A DNA stretch of 64,000 nt from Austropuccinia psidii (GCA_023105745.1 JALGQZ010000012.1:42339852-42403851); one strand, 5' to 3'; shown: positions 25,969-39,248, counted from the stretch's first letter. Program-made: numbers and translations. Notes: generated by a model from the sequence alone, not told the origin.

Positions 25969-26229
25969 CTGCTGTATGACCAAATTCAGCCAGTGTGAAT
26001 TTACAATTAAAAAGAAGCTCGAGGCAGCTTGATGGCTCTAGGGGACGATTATACGAACGTGATGAGCTCAAGTCTCCTGAAACTTGGAAAAATAACTGAA
26101 TTTAAAAGTTATAATTAGGAAAAAAGTCTTTCTCATTAAATACAAGAGGATTTTAACGATAAAACACTAGTTTATGTTTATTATTAAGTTTTATTTTGAA
26201 CTCAGGAATGGTCTGTTTCTACCTTACAT

Positions 26230-26443
26230 TGTTATAATTATAGTAGAGTAAACAACTTTACCCCCAAAAATAATACATGGTGCATATAGAACAACCTGGT
26301 TGATAAGGTATTAGTACCTCATGCTAATGATAACTGTAGCGACAGCGAAATATTATTGCACACCTGATGGTGTTGTAAAGAAAGGGATAACAGTCCATGG
26401 GTAGACAAGAGGTATCTGATAGGCTCTATTTATTCTGACAACA
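26230..26443 (-). repeat. candidate short LTR of a Ty1/copia element
   Basis: Read on the minus strand, TGTTGTCAG begins at 26443 directly after a purine-rich tract (AATTGGGAG) that follows the copia RNase H relic, and a TATAACA end occurs at 26230, giving TG..CA over 214 bp. The 5' part of the element is missing, so the ends cannot be checked against a partner LTR. Confidence 0.3.
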
Positions 26444-26550
26444 CTCCCAATTACTATTCCCAAACCATTGGAAAATGGGGTAATTGGGAAACCTCTTATA
26501 TGAGGTTTTTGGTATGAGCTATGAGTGTTAAGGTTATGACTCTATTTCGT

Positions 26551-27065
26551 CTAGGAGCTCCCCTCACTCATAACGTAAACCAAACCAAGATTTTGTAGGA
26601 ATCTTTGGTGTCCTGGTCGTGGCAACGACTTGGTGAGTCCATCTGATGGCATTTTCTGTGTTGGAGCATAGTCTATTTTAAGGGTATTGTCAGCCAATCT
26701 CTCCTGATTCCAGTGGCAAGTTGTGTCGAAGTGTTTTGTTCTTTCATTTACTTGAGGGTTCTTTGCAAGGGAAATCGCGCCTTGATTGTCACCATAAAGT
26801 TGTAAGGGAAGATGAAAATTGATGTTGAGGTCTTTCAAGAGTCTTTCTGTGCAGATTAAGTCCTTTCCCCCTTCATATTGAGCTTTGTATTCCGCTTCAC
26901 AAGATGATGGTGAAATTGTAGCTTGCTTCTTGCTTTTCCCAAGTTTATGCATGAATTGGCAATCCTTGTCATATATGATGTTATTGCTTGTCTTGAATCT
27001 TTGCAGTTGTCATAATCTGCATCCAAGTAACCACACAGCGACAAGTGTTGGAATACAGAAGTAAA
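26551..27065 (-). pseudogene. Ty1/copia RNase H C-terminal remnant
   Basis: The minus strand encodes GYLDADYDNCKDSRQAITSY and then, after a single-base frameshift near 26945-26952, SSCEAEYKAQ, LYGDNQGAISLAKNP, NERTKHFD and a C-terminal MPSDGLTKSLPRPGHQRFL. This is the standard order at the end of Ty1/copia Pol, with RNase H catalytic acidic residues still recognisable. Nothing upstream of RNase H (RT, integrase, Gag) is present: the relic ends abruptly near 27065, where unrelated AT-rich DNA begins. It is a truncated, inactive copy. Confidence 0.85.
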
Positions 27066-27070
27066 GTTTG

Positions 27071-28038
27071 CATTTTATTAGTTTTTTTGCAATAGCTGGA
27101 ATCACATAAGGATAAGTAAAAATACCTAAAGGTGGATGACAAGTGGATACTTAATAAATAGAAAATGATGCAACAACTTAGAACAACAAACAGCTAAAAC
27201 TTTTGGAGGAACAATTTTAAAAATTCAACTATTTGCAAAGCTCATTCATGAGCACAAAAAGTTAATCAACAAAGATGTTGAAATGTTGGATGAGCTTATT
27301 GGATATAAAAATTGTAGGGACGTTAGTATAGAAAGAAAGTACAAAAAGGGAATAAAAAGGAAAGCACTCACCAACAATACTTAAAATCACAAACATAGGA
27401 GAAAACATCAACTATTAGATGTAAAGTACCTAGTTGATTACAAAAGAATAAGAAATTGTAAAAGGACCATAAAAGAGTATAAGAAGAAGAGTCTTCTAGA
27501 CTCACCTTGTTTATATTATTCAGTTTTTTTCTTATTTTTATAAAAACATATTTAAGTTATTTAGTAATACCAAACCAGTTATCAAAAAACATTATTATTG
27601 AATTATTTCCAATCAATACCACCCACTTTTTTTACACATTATCAGTACCAACATCTCAAAGTACTAAAATTATTGTGAGCCTTAGAGGTGTTTTCATATA
27701 CCCAAAAGACCACAAATAAAAAATAAGATATAAATATGAATAAAATAAATTTATTCATATTATCAAAATAAAAAATTAAAATATAAATAGAAATTTATAT
27801 ACAAAAATATAAATTTCATTATAATTTAAAATAAAAATTACATTAACTTTTAAAATTGTGAAAATGCATTTTTACTTGAGAAAATGAAATAAAAATGAAT
27901 TTCTAATAAAATCAATGAAATTAAAATATTCTTGGTAAAACATTACATAAAATATATTATAAATTTTTATCCAATAAATAAACTTAAGAAAATTACTTCA
28001 CCATTGGATTCCTCATAAAAAATAAGGTGGGGTCACAA
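27071..28038. other. AT-rich flank of the outer element
   Basis: Strongly AT-rich, with no recognised coding sequence. It ends at CACAA immediately before the left LTR of the outer element. It does not match the right flank (ACGTC at 60117), so no target duplication is visible. Confidence 0.4.
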
Positions 28039-28835
28039 TGTGGTATTCCATACCTTATTGGCCCAGTTTCAAGTGAGATTTCATTTAAAGGAATATAACT
28101 TGAAGACTGAAGAAAAAAAAATTAGTAATTAATCAAGTAAAATAGAGGAATTCAGAAATACAATGGATTGAAGGTAATCAGCATGTATAATCCCATAAGA
28201 AAATCCTGGAAGAATGGTCCATTTGATTACAAGAATAACAATAAAATAAGGAAAAGAAAAAGACAAGCTGGCAAAAATGTTAAATTTACCAGTAAGAGGG
28301 GTAGTGAAACACTCAAGCTACCAGGCTCTGCTCAAACTTTGGATTACTCAGCAATGCAGTTATTAAACTGAGGCCACTTCAAGAAGGAATAAATTAAAGC
28401 TGAATTAAACAACAGTCACAAGACAGAAAGAAGAAGAAATCAATTAATTTATGCAAGGAAAATCCATCAAAACCTTAAACTATACAGCATATCTGTGGAA
28501 ACACAAGCACAGCCACCTGATAAGCCAGTAAATATGAATTAAAAACAGAATTCAATTTAAATGAAGAAAAATTAAAACTCATACAGGACAGATAGAATCC
28601 TCACAATACACAGCATTCTTCACCTACAGTTCAAATAGTGCACAGACATATGGTGCAATAGCTGTACAAAATCACCTCATCCCCCCAGAAATGGTGCAAC
28701 AAACCAAACATATGGTGCAATATATTGATCAAATGACACCATTTGAATATTTATGACCAGCTAAATCCCCCCAAGGCTGTACATAATAATCTTAAAGTTT
28801 AATTAAAATATAAGTAAAGTCCCAGAAAATGGTGC

Positions 28836-29542
28836 TGTCACAGGGGCTCTTCGAAGTGAAAAGGGCCTGGCACTCAGTAAACTGGGACTCACTTATGGAG
28901 GGCTCAGGATATGGTAAGAGAGAAATACACTTAAAAGTTCAAAGAGATGAATTACTAAGATAAAGAATATAAGAAAGCAGCAACAAAAGAAATAAGAGTA
29001 AAGAATAGAAGAGCCAACCACAAACAAGTCCAAGTACACTGTTTCAACCTGTCAGAATGAAAAGAGAAGGGTTGATAAGGATATGGCCACCCAAATCATA
29101 CTGTACAGGCGAAGAGAGAAAAGGCAAAGGTTAACTTAATATTAAATAAATATAATACCCAAAATAAGGATAAGAATATTCATTAAATAATAAATAAGAT
29201 AAATTAATTAACTGGGGAAAAGTCCCCAGGGGGGAGAAAGGAGGGCTGGTATATGTGAGAATCACCAGCCCTGATCCAGAGGAAGAATTTTCATGAGAAT
29301 AATTGAGTATTGAATTGAGTCTGGCCAATACAGGTCCTGTACAAGAGGTGTGGTGAAGTTGAGTGATCATACAGTTTCATAATGGTGTATCCAAACTGTA
29401 CAGATGTTGAAAGGCTGTATGAATGTTTCAGCAAGGAAGATTGCTGAAACTGAATGCTGATGTAGATAGTGGATCTGCTTATTTGAGGTGTTTGAGCGGG
29501 TGTATTAATGAATACCCTTACCCCTGGTGAGTGGTTGTTACA
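28836..29542 (-). repeat. 3' LTR (relative to gag-pol) of chromovirus copy A
   Basis: Begins TGTCACAGGGG and ends GGTTGTTACA in plus orientation. It is followed by the purine tract, seen on the plus strand as GTATTCCCCTCTTG. Two segments present in the other LTR (CTGTACAG-rich parts near 29340 and 29395) are deleted. Confidence 0.9.
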
Positions 29543-30105
29543 GTATTCCCCTCTTGAAACTGGTGGGCTCCTGAACACCATAATACGCTGCCACTGCTGA
29601 GTGGCATCTCAATATCCTCACATTTTTTCAAAAATTTTCTATTAATTTTCATTTCCTCTTGACCATTATCCTGAAAATCCTTCTTCAAATCTTCTCTGTC
29701 AAATTAAATTGATTCCCCCCTTCTTTCAAATTTGAGTAAGTATTCCACTTCAAAATATGCTTCTTTTCTTCTGATTCAATCCATATTTTGTCCTTGGGAT
29801 GTATCCCAAAATGATGGCCACTGAGCTCTTGTTCTCAAACAATGATTCCCAATGAGTATATGAAGTATACTCATTTGGCAAAGCCCAATCAAAAGAAAAG
29901 CTTGAATAATGCCTTCAAGGGGTCTTGTCCCCATTGTCCTTGGAAATTGCCTCAAACAGCCCTCTATGATGATTTTGGGCTGTAGCCTTTTCTATGGTGA
30001 ATCTTGACAAATTTTAATTTCATGGCCTTTGGGCCTTTTTTTGGGTTCTTGATGGTTTTTTGTGATTTTATGATATATGGCCATTTCCGCCATTTTTTGT
30101 CTTCT

Positions 30106-30166
30106 GGGGTCCTATGGTCTGCGGGCCGTATGCTGGTCTGTGGTCCATGGGGGTTATTGGAGGCCC
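30106..30166 (+). promoter_or_regulatory. decayed CCG/CGG heptad array of copy A
   Basis: Corresponds to the 49651-49713 array of copy B but has fewer units. Nearly every CpG has become TpG or CpA (for example CCGCGGT to CTGTGGT, CCGTGGG to CCATGGG). It lies about 270 bp upstream of the antisense gene relic. Confidence 0.6.
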
Positions 30167-30435
30167 CCTGGGCCCAATTTTGCTGGGGACCAAGAATTGG
30201 CCCAGAACAAAAACCTCACCCTACATGGCCTGGACCCATTGATGGGGTCCAGGACCATCAAGATCCTGGCCTCCCCAAAGTTGCAGGGGAGGCCCTGGGT
30301 GATGAATCCTCACCTTAGAGGCTTTGAGGGGGGCATAAATGAGTTATGGCCCCCATTTCCTTGAGGTCAATTTCTTTTGATTTTAAGTGGACTGATTCTG
30401 ACGTCTTGAATCTTGTGCTTGCATATGCTTCAGCT

Positions 30436-31661
30436 ATGAGTTCCAAACTGACTGAACTCACTGAATCTTCTCCTTCTGCACCGCCACCCTCTGTTCTTTG
30501 TGGTTCTGGCATCTTCAGTCGATTATCTTCACCCTCCATGGCTTCTTCTGGTCACTTTGATCCCTCCCAAACCTATGATGGGTACAGAGCAGTTGAAATT
30601 CTTGATCCTGCCTGTACTGAATTTTTGGCCAAGGGTAAGGATTGTTTTCAACACTACACTCCCCAATCTTAAAAGTGCCATTATTGCTTCATTGGAAAGA
30701 GACCATGCCATTGTACCGGGGTGTTGTCTTCTAATGTCAGGAGGTATTTGTGGAGTAGAAAAGATGGGCCTTTTGGTAAAGATTTCCCAGTCTCTGAGGC
30801 ACCTACTCCTGATGGAACTTCAGGATTTTCTCAATGTGAGTGATTTGCATATCTTGATTGAGTTGGTACTGATATTTTGATGTAGTGACTGGTTCCAGGC
30901 AGAGGGATGTGGCAAGGTGGACTAGTGTTGGAGGGCCAATTCCAGTTGGTGGTAGGACAATATATTCCACTTCAGAAGTCCCCATCTCCAGGATCAACAC
31001 TGAAGGGGTAGTGAAAAGAATAAGAAGGATTTCTGATTCCCCAACTGATCCAGATGCTGAAGGAAGTGATGAATTTGATGGTGAAGAAGTTGTAGTTGTT
31101 CCTCATTCAGTTGGCCATTCATCCAGCAATTCCTTTTCCCAGCCTCTTGCCAACAGATTCCAAAGCCAAGTAATTCCCAGTACTCCCAGAAGCTTCCAAC
31201 CATTTCTTGCTTCCATTCCTACTACCATTCCACCTTCTTCACCAAGTACTTCTCATTCCAGGCCTGCCTTGAATCCAGCAGTAAGACCATCACCAAGCCA
31301 GCAACCCAGGAACTCACCCATAACCACCTCCCAACAACTTCAACCTGTGGCCAGTTCCATTAGAAGAAGGGATGGTTTGTCTCCTTTGCTGTTTCCTGCC
31401 GCTCAAGTTTTTCAAAGAAGGGATTTCTGGCCTATTTGAGTTACCAGAGAAGATCCCAATGAAGCAAGTGAAAACCAAGAAGCTGTGGCCAGATTATTCA
31501 GGAGGGTTGATAGAAATAGAAGGGAGGTGATTATGTATGCAAATGACAGGACTATTTTGGGTACTGCTTCAGAAGAGATGGCTGCAAAATTTGCCTGGTA
31601 TGAAGATGAATTGAGGTATGATTTTCAGAGAACCTTTGATGATTTAGGTAGAGATAACTAG
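30436..31661 (+). pseudogene. antisense Zn2Cys6-type gene of copy A, broken
   Basis: Same structure as the intact gene at 50061-51301: ATG at 30436, a 50-bp GT..AG intron at 30836-30885, stop at 31659-31661. Two premature stops interrupt it, TAA at 30670 (inside the cysteine cluster) and TGA at 31437. The second cysteine of the zinc cluster is replaced by Phe. The C-terminal block (DAVARLFRRVDRN-like to DLGRDN) is still recognisable. The product would not fold as a zinc cluster. Confidence 0.85.
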
Positions 31662-32429
31662 TTTCCTTATCCTTGTTTGTGTTTGGTTTGTCTTCTATCC
31701 CCACTCTTAGAAATACTAAAAAATGAAAAAATAATGGAACCTCCCAATACATGATTTGGGAGGGGATGCTTCTGCTTTAAAGAAATAAAAAGAAAACAAA
31801 TTATACAAGTAAAGAAAAGAAAGAAAATGAGAGAAAAAGAGAGTAGAGAAAAAGAGATAAAAGAAATTCCTGATGGTTTGTCCTTCTTGTAGTGAGTTAC
31901 TTGATTTTTTGGCCAAGAATTGTCTGAAAAATGAAAAACAAGCATTTGATCCTCACAGAGTGTTCAAGGTAACTTTTTACAAGAAGTAGAACCCTCAGGG
32001 ATGCACACCAGGAGATGGAACTTACTTTCATAACTCCCACTCCCCACCAAGCACTATAAAGACTGAAATAAATTGCCATAAATGACTTCTGAGATGAATT
32101 GCCACAAATGACTTATGAAATGAATTGCCATAGATGACTTGAAGTAATGAATGTCTTGAATTATGATGATTGGCATAAATGAAATGATAAATAAAGAGAG
32201 AATAAAGAAAGGAAGAAAGAAAGAAAACATTTGGCCATATCTTGATAAGGTCCAAATTGGAGGGTATTGATGTTGCATGCTTCCTGAACCTGTCCAAAGA
32301 ATTGACAAGTGCTCACAAAGTGGCCAAGGTGATGCTTACAACAACATATGGGTAGAATACCCCTTAAAGGTGCATGCCAGGAGAGGAACTTACTTTCATA
32401 ACTTCTTCTCACCACCAAGCACCAAAAAA

Positions 32430-35400
32430 TCAAACTCTTGAGGTATTTGGGCCAGGATTGTCTGGATACAATGAATGGAAATCCTTGACAAGGTCTGGTG
32501 AGCTGGTAAGGTTGGAAGCTGGTTTGCAAGTGGTTCTTTCTGGGTCTTCACTGAATCCTTTCCACTCTACAAGATACCATAAATTACCTCTCTTGAGTTT
32601 TGAGTCCAGAACCTGAGCCACTTCCCATTCTTCTTGCTCCTCCACTAAGAATGGTGGTGCGGGCAATTGATGTCAGTTTGGGATAGTTGAATGCTTCACT
32701 GGTTCTAATAAGGACAAATGGAATACAGGGTGAAATGACCTCCATTGCTGAGGCAACTTGAGGTGATATGCATGGCTGCCAATCTTCTTCAGAACTTCAA
32801 AAGGTCCCAACCATCTTTCTGATAATTTCTTGGTGGGTCTTGTTGTCGTGATGTTCTTGGAAGCTAGCCATACTTTGTCCCCAGGTTGGAAATCAGGTGG
32901 AATTGCTCTATTTTTATCTGCATACTTCTTGAATCTCCTTATTGCCGACTCTAATTCTTCTTTGATAAGTTGCTGTACTGACTGGATTTTTGTTGATACC
33001 TTTCCAGCAGGTGAATCTTGAGAAATATGTATTGAGTCAAAGCTGGGATTGCTTCCATAAATGATGAAAAAAGGTGATTGCTTTATTGATGAATGTTCTG
33101 AATTATTATAGGCAAATTCAGCCAGAGGGAGCCAGGTGTACCAGTCATCTTGATGATAGCTGACATACATCCAAAGATACTGTTCTAGAATCTGATTAAC
33201 CCTCTTTGTCTGTCCATCTTTTTCAGGATGAAAAGAAGTTGAAAGATATCTTGATATCTTGAGCTGCTGACATAATTGAGTCCAAAATGATGAAACAAAT
33301 AAAGATCCTCTATCACTGACAATACTGACTGGAAGGCCATGCTTGGAAAATACATGACTAATGGAGATTTGAGCTAAGTCCAGAGCAGTTATTGTTCCAT
33401 AAGCTGGAATGAAGATTCCCATTTTTGGAAACCTGTCCACAACTACTAGAATTGAATCAAAGCTGTTTGACAAGGGCAATTGAGCAATAAAGTCCATTGA
33501 TAAGGAATTCCAAGGACCAGATGGAATTTGAAGAGGCTTGAGTAGTCCAAAATTCTTGTGATGAATGTTCTTTTTTCTTGAACATTGCTGACATGAGGAC
33601 ACATAGTCCTTGATTAATTGATTCATGCCAGCCAAATAAAAATCCCTCTTGATGAGCTTGAGGGTCTTTTCCTGGCCAGGATGGCCAGCCAAAGGTGAGT
33701 CATGACGCCTTTGAAGAATATTGAGTTGAAGTTCTTCATTGCTTGGGATTACCACTCTATCTTTGAGTAATAAAAACTTGGCTTGAGGTTCAAGAGAATA
33801 ATCTGGAGCGGATTCACTTCTTGCTAGTTGCTTGAGTATTTCTATATAGTCTTTGTCTTGCCATACTTCTTTTTGAATCTTGTCAACTAAATCTGAAAAT
33901 ATTTCCGCTTTGATTGAGAAGAATCTTGACTCTTGAATTCCATCTTGCTTAATTCCTTGATGAAAAGCTTGAGGATTCTTTCTGATGAAGTCCACCACAC
34001 TCTCTGGGTACATGTTGTCCCAACGTGACAAGGCATCTGGTAAAGTGGCCAGCCTGCCTGGGAGGTAAGTGATAGTGAAATGAAATTCAGAAAGAAACTC
34101 AGCCCAACGGGCCTGACAACAAGTAAGAACTTTGGAAGACATAAAATACTGCAAGGAAGAGTGGTCTGTCAAGACCTCAAAAGAATTGGAAAGAGAGAGA
34201 AGAAACGCTCTCCAGTGCTTGAGAGCCCAAACTATGCCAAGGAGCTCCTTGTCATGAATTTCATAGTTCAGCTCCGCTGGGAGAAGCGTGCGACTATCAA
34301 ATGCAATGGGATGCTTTCCTGAGTCATTCACCTTGCTCAGTACAGCACCCAAGGCATAATCAGAAGCATCAGTCTCTACAATAGTAGGTAGAGAAGGATT
34401 GAAATGATATAAGATAGGAGCAGTAGTGAAAGCTTCTTTGAGTGATTGAAACTGGCTAAGAGCTTCCTCATTGAAGATAAAGGGAGAATATTGTTTGAGA
34501 AGGGAAGTGAGAGCAGTGATTTTTTTAGAATAATTTTTCATGAAACAACAATAAAAATTGGCAAAGCCAAGAAAAGATTGAAGAGCCTTGATGTTTTTGG
34601 GCTGAGGCCAATTGAGAATTTGCTGAAATTTTGAAGAATCCATCTTGAGGCCATCACTTGAAAGAACATAGCCCTAGTATTCCACACTTGAGGCATGGAA
34701 TACAAATTTGGAGGCTTTGGCAAACAAATGATTGTCCCTCAGTCTTTGGAGGACAGAGGCCACATGTTTGACATGTTCCTCCTCAGAACTGGAAAAGACC
34801 ATAATATCATCTAAATAAACCACAACAAACACATCCAAGAAATCTGCAAATATATCATTCACAAGATTCTGGAAAGAAGCTGGAGCATTGGTCAGGCCAA
34901 ATGGCATAACCAAATACTCATAACTACCATATTTGGTTCTAAAGGCAGTTAAGTGCTCATCCCCCTCTTTGATTCTCAGGAGATTATATGCACCACGCAA
35001 ATCTATGTTGGAGAAGATAGTGGAACTGTTGAATACGGTAAGAAGCTGGTTCATAGGAGAACAGGATGCCTGTTCTTCCTGGAGACAGCATTGAGTTTGC
35101 GGTAGTCAACACACAATTGCAGACCTCCATCCTTTTTCTTAACAAAAAGGACAGGTGCTCCTGTTGAAGAGGAGCTTGGTCTTATGAAACCTTTCTCTAA
35201 ATTCTCTGAAATGTAGGCCCATAGTGTTTCTGACTCTTGATTTGATAATGAGTAGATAACACCAATTGGAGGTAGAAGACCCTCCAATTTGATATGATGA
35301 TCACAGGCGCGGTGTGGAGGAAGTTTCTCTGCTTTCACCTTAAAGAATACATCCAAATATTGGTGATAAACAGGAGGGACTACCTTCAACACAGTTTCAA

Positions 35401-36130
35401 TTTCTTCTGGCTCTTCCTCCTCATCCCACTGCTCCTCCAGGGATGCATGAAAGGATAAGGGAGGAAGGTCCATATCCCCTTGAAAGAGATGAGGTGAAGA
35501 TATGGCAACTTCTTCTCCAACATCTTTTATCTCTTTGAAGACTTCATCTCTTAATGGAAGTAATTACTGAGAGGGAATGATGGAAGGGAAGGTGTCTTAA
35601 GTTCACCTACCAGAGCAGCACTGTTGAAAGTAGTGGCAAAGTCATTACTAGTAGAAGGAATAATATCACCAGAATACTTATGACTAGAATCATAGGTGAT
35701 CAATCCATTTTTCCAATAAATAATGGGATTAAAATGGTAAAGGAAATCATAGCCCAATATCAGGTCTTCTCCCTTGGGTGAATCTATGATAAAGAAGTAC
35801 CATTCAAAGCTTGGGAAGGAAGGCAAGTCAACTACCCACTTGGTATAATGGGTGATGAACAAGGAAGGGGATTCATTAGAATCCAGAATGAAAAGAGGAA
35901 TATTTTCAGGGAGCTCTTACATAGTCAATGAGTACTTGAGAGCAAAATTCTTCGCAATAAAAGAGTTTGTAGCACCAGAATCAATGAGAATACTATAAAA
36001 AATATCAGAGACAGAAGAGAAAATAAGAAATCTTAAAGATTTTTTGACACTAGTATTCAGAATTCACAATTTTGCTCTTGAAGGAAATAAGTGAGAACCA
36101 TTGAACACATCATGATCCCCACTTGGGCTT
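32430..36130 (-). pseudogene. pol of chromovirus copy A, broken
   Basis: Carries the protease, RT (VYLDD intact, about 34830), RNase H, integrase and chromodomain blocks of copy B in the same order, but in pieces: 35862-35551, 35473-35051, 35054-34674, 34643-32673 and 32666-32430. Breaks include a TAA near the protease, a 24-bp deletion near 35580, a frameshift near 35052, a TAG at 34674 and a stop at 32667. The integrase catalytic Glu is Lys (GQTKRVNQ), several Arg codons became Cys or Trp, and the chromodomain Trp in TTWEP is Cys. It cannot supply enzymes. Confidence 0.95.
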
Positions 36131-37467
36131 TGCCCTGCTTGCTAGGGAAGCCTCTTGATGATGACCCAGGCTTGTTCTGAGGTCTCTTGAAGCATTTTTT
36201 GATTGGGTTCTTTCCACCACAATAAGTACACAACCCCTCTTCAATCCTCCTCCTTTTCAGAACCAATCAATTTATTGTCCTTAATGAGGAGAGCATCATG
36301 AGGCTTGTCCTTTGGAGATTGAAACTGCTTGTCCTTCTTGTTCTTCTTCTGGTGAGGCTTCTTTGAAGATGAGTCTTGAGGAGGCCTAGATTGATTGGAT
36401 CCACTGACAGGAGGCTTCTTCTCTTGATTTCCACCCTTTGATTTTTGCCTCTCATGATATCTTGTGTCTAATTCTAAAGTGACATCCATAAGTTCTTGAA
36501 GAGTATCTAAGGTTCCAGGGTGAGAAGCCAACTGATTCAATAATCTTGATTCCAATCCTCTTCTGTAAACATGCATATAAGCTCTTTCCCCCCAATCTCC
36601 AATTCTTGACATTAAGCTTCTGAAATCAGCAATGTACAAGTATACATGACCACTTTCCTTCATTGTCAAATTGTCCAGCTCTTGTTCAGCTTTCCTGACT
36701 TCATTGGGGTCACCAAACAGAGTAAATAATTGAGATTCAAATAATAGCCAATTATTGAGGAGGTAAGAAGGGTCTTCATTGGAAATATTTGAGAGATAGG
36801 GTTCAATCAACTTTTCAGCTCTACCAGTGAGAAAAGAAGATGAGTAAAGAACTTTCTTCCTGTCAGATAAGAAATTCTCTGGATAATTATGGAAGATTAA
36901 TTGATAGGATTGGATAAGTACTCTCAATTTATGAGCTTGAGTACCATCAAAAGAATCAGGTGCCTTCATGGATGGAGTCTTGAAAGCAGGGGCTTTGGAA
37001 TTGTCCCTGGGAGCAACTGCTTGAGTGAGCTGCCCCATGAATTGAGTCCTCTGCTCCATCATCTTGAGGAGACTTGGATCAGTTTAAGAGACAAGAGGTT
37101 GACTAGAAAGGGCTAGATTAGAGCCCTGAGGAGCCTCTGGAGCATTTGCCAAGGCATCTGCCACTTCAGTCTCCCCAGAATCTTCCTCTTCCACAGACTC
37201 TTCCCCCTCTTCATCTTCAACTTTCCCCAATCTTGCTCTTGCACCTTCAGACATGCCAGGGTAGCCACCCAAAATTACAGAAAAGGATCTTGATCTTGTA
37301 GATTTCATTCCACCTCTTCTTGAGGATGCTGGTCCTCTGTCCAAGTTTGCACTCAGTTGATGAACTGATGGTGTGCGGTCAAGAGGAGCCCTTGCTGTAG
37401 GAGTGAGAACAGCTGGAATATTTTGGGATCTAGTGTTTTTTGCTGGGGAACTATGCTGAACTGGCAT
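36057..37467 (-). pseudogene. gag of chromovirus copy A, broken
   Basis: Starts at the ATG at 37467, as in copy B. It is interrupted by a TAA at 37084-37086 (CAA in copy B) and a frameshift near 36250. The zinc knuckle histidine is replaced by Asn (CGGKNPIKKC). The normal gag stop codon is lost, so the frame runs on to 36057. The slippery heptamer has become GGGCAAA (36129-36135). Confidence 0.9.
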
Positions 37468-38221
37468 TATGAACAGAAGTAGAATAAAAGAAACTTGATG
37501 GTATTGAGAACAGAAATCAAAACTTGGCCAAATCAATCACAATAAAAATCTTGATGAGGCTTGAGGAATCAATTCAATTCTTGAGGTGAAATCAACTTAA
37601 ATCAAAAATCAATCAACCAATCAATAATTAACAATAAGTCAAATTCAAATCAAATATCAATAATCTTGAGTAAATCAATAATCAATCAATAATCAATCAA
37701 TATTCAATCAATAATCAATAAATCAATAAATCAGTGTCTTCAATATAAAATCAAGGTCTTGAGGAATCAATCAATCAATTCAAAATCATCAGAAATCAAT
37801 TCAAATATCTTGATGAGTCAAAATCAATCATTAATCAAAATCAATCCTTGAGGATCAATAAAATATCTTGAGAATTCAAAAGCAATCAATCTCATCCAAA
37901 TGAAAAACCCTGAATTGCTGAATCAATAAACCCAATGAAACCCAATGAATAATCCAATCAATTAAACCAATCAATAATTCCTAAATAAGACCTGAATGAG
38001 AACTCAGAAAAATTTGATTTGATAAAAATAAAATGAAATGAATGAGATGGTCAGCAATGATTAAGAAAGAAGAAGAATCAATTTTCATATAAATGAAATG
38101 ACAGAGATGAAAATTGATGAGAGAAAAAATCATAAGATCATTAAAGAGTCATAATTGATGAATGAGAGAAATTAATATAAAATAATGAAAAGAAAAAATC
38201 AATATGAGTTAATTAATTTAA

Positions 38222-38984
38222 TGTCACAGGGGTTCTTCCAAGTGAAGAGGGCCTGGCACTCAGTAAACTGGGACTCACTTATGGAGGGCTCAGGATGTGG
38301 TAAGAGAGAAATTCACTTAAGAGTGCAAAGAGATTAATTACTAAAATAAAGAATATAAGAAAGCAGCAACAAAAGAAATAACAGTAAAGAATAGAAGAGC
38401 CAACCACAAACAAGTCCAAGTCCACTGTTTCAACCTGTCAGAATGAAAAGGGAAGGGTTAATAAGGATATGGCCACCCAACTCATACTGTACAGGCAAAG
38501 AGAGAAAAGGCAAAGACTAACTTGATATTAAATAAATATAATACCCAAAATAAGGATAAGAATATTCATTAAATAGTGAATAAAATAAATTAATTAACTG
38601 CGGAAAAGTCCCCAGGGGGGAGAAAGAGGGGCTGGTATATGTGAGAATCACCAGCCCTGATCCAGAAGAAGAATTTTCATGAGAATAATTGAGTATTGAA
38701 TTGAGTCTGGCCAATACAGGTCCTGTACAGCTGTACAGAACCTGTACAAACGGTGTGGTGAAGTTGAGTGATCATACAGTTTCATAATGGTGTATCCAAA
38801 CTGTATTGGGTGAATGCAACCTGTACAGATGTTGACAGGCTGTATTGAGGTACCAAGCTGTATGCATGTTTCAGCAAGGAAGATTGATGAGCTGAATGCT
38901 GATGCAGATAGTGGATCTGCTGATTTTAGGTGTTTGAGTGGGTGTATTAATGAATACCCTTACCCCTGGTGAGTGGTTGTTACA
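38222..38984 (-). repeat. 5' LTR (relative to gag-pol) of chromovirus copy A
   Basis: 763 bp, TGTCACAGG to GTTGTTACA in plus orientation, followed by the GGTGC target duplication. The 14-bp block TAAATTAATTAACT at 38586-38599 matches, as complement, the primer-binding-site-like block at 38207-38221. Confidence 0.9.
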
Positions 38985-39205
38985 GGTGCAGTATACCAAA
39001 CATATGGTGCAATACCTTGAAGAAATGACACAATCTCAAGGTTTCTCACCAGCAAAAACATCTCAGATTACATAATCATACATATAAATGGTGCAATCAA
39101 CCAAACAAATGGTATCTCACCACTATAAAGAATTATCCCAGCAAAAAGAAGTGGAAAATTTCTAAGTCCCTTGTTTTTGAGTGCCTCTATGGAGAGCCCA
39201 AAGAA

Positions 39206-39248
39206 TATAAATAGAGGGCCTCTCTCCCTCATTTCTTCCTCTTTTCCC
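39206..39248 (+). promoter_or_regulatory. core promoter in left LTR of outer element
   Basis: TATAAATA at 39206-39213 is followed by a long pyrimidine-rich stretch to about 39248 (CTCTCTCC..TTCCTCTTTTCCCC), the classic fungal TATA plus CT-rich initiator layout, in the orientation that would transcribe gag. The same block is kept in the right LTR (59465) and, reversed, in the solo LTR (19551-19558). Confidence 0.6.

Larger units (their letters stand above)
28836..38984 (-). mobile_element. Ty3/gypsy chromovirus, copy A (old, defective)
   Basis: This is a full-length 10.1 kb element with LTRs at 28836-29542 and 38222-38984 and a perfect 5-bp target duplication GGTGC (28831-28835 and 38985-38989). 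gag and pol read on the minus strand, and the Zn2Cys6-type gene on the plus strand. Every gene is broken, the frameshift site is mutated, and many CpG positions of copy B are TpG or CpA here. The left LTR has internal deletions relative to the right one (707 versus 763 bp), so it is clearly older than copy B. Confidence 0.95.
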
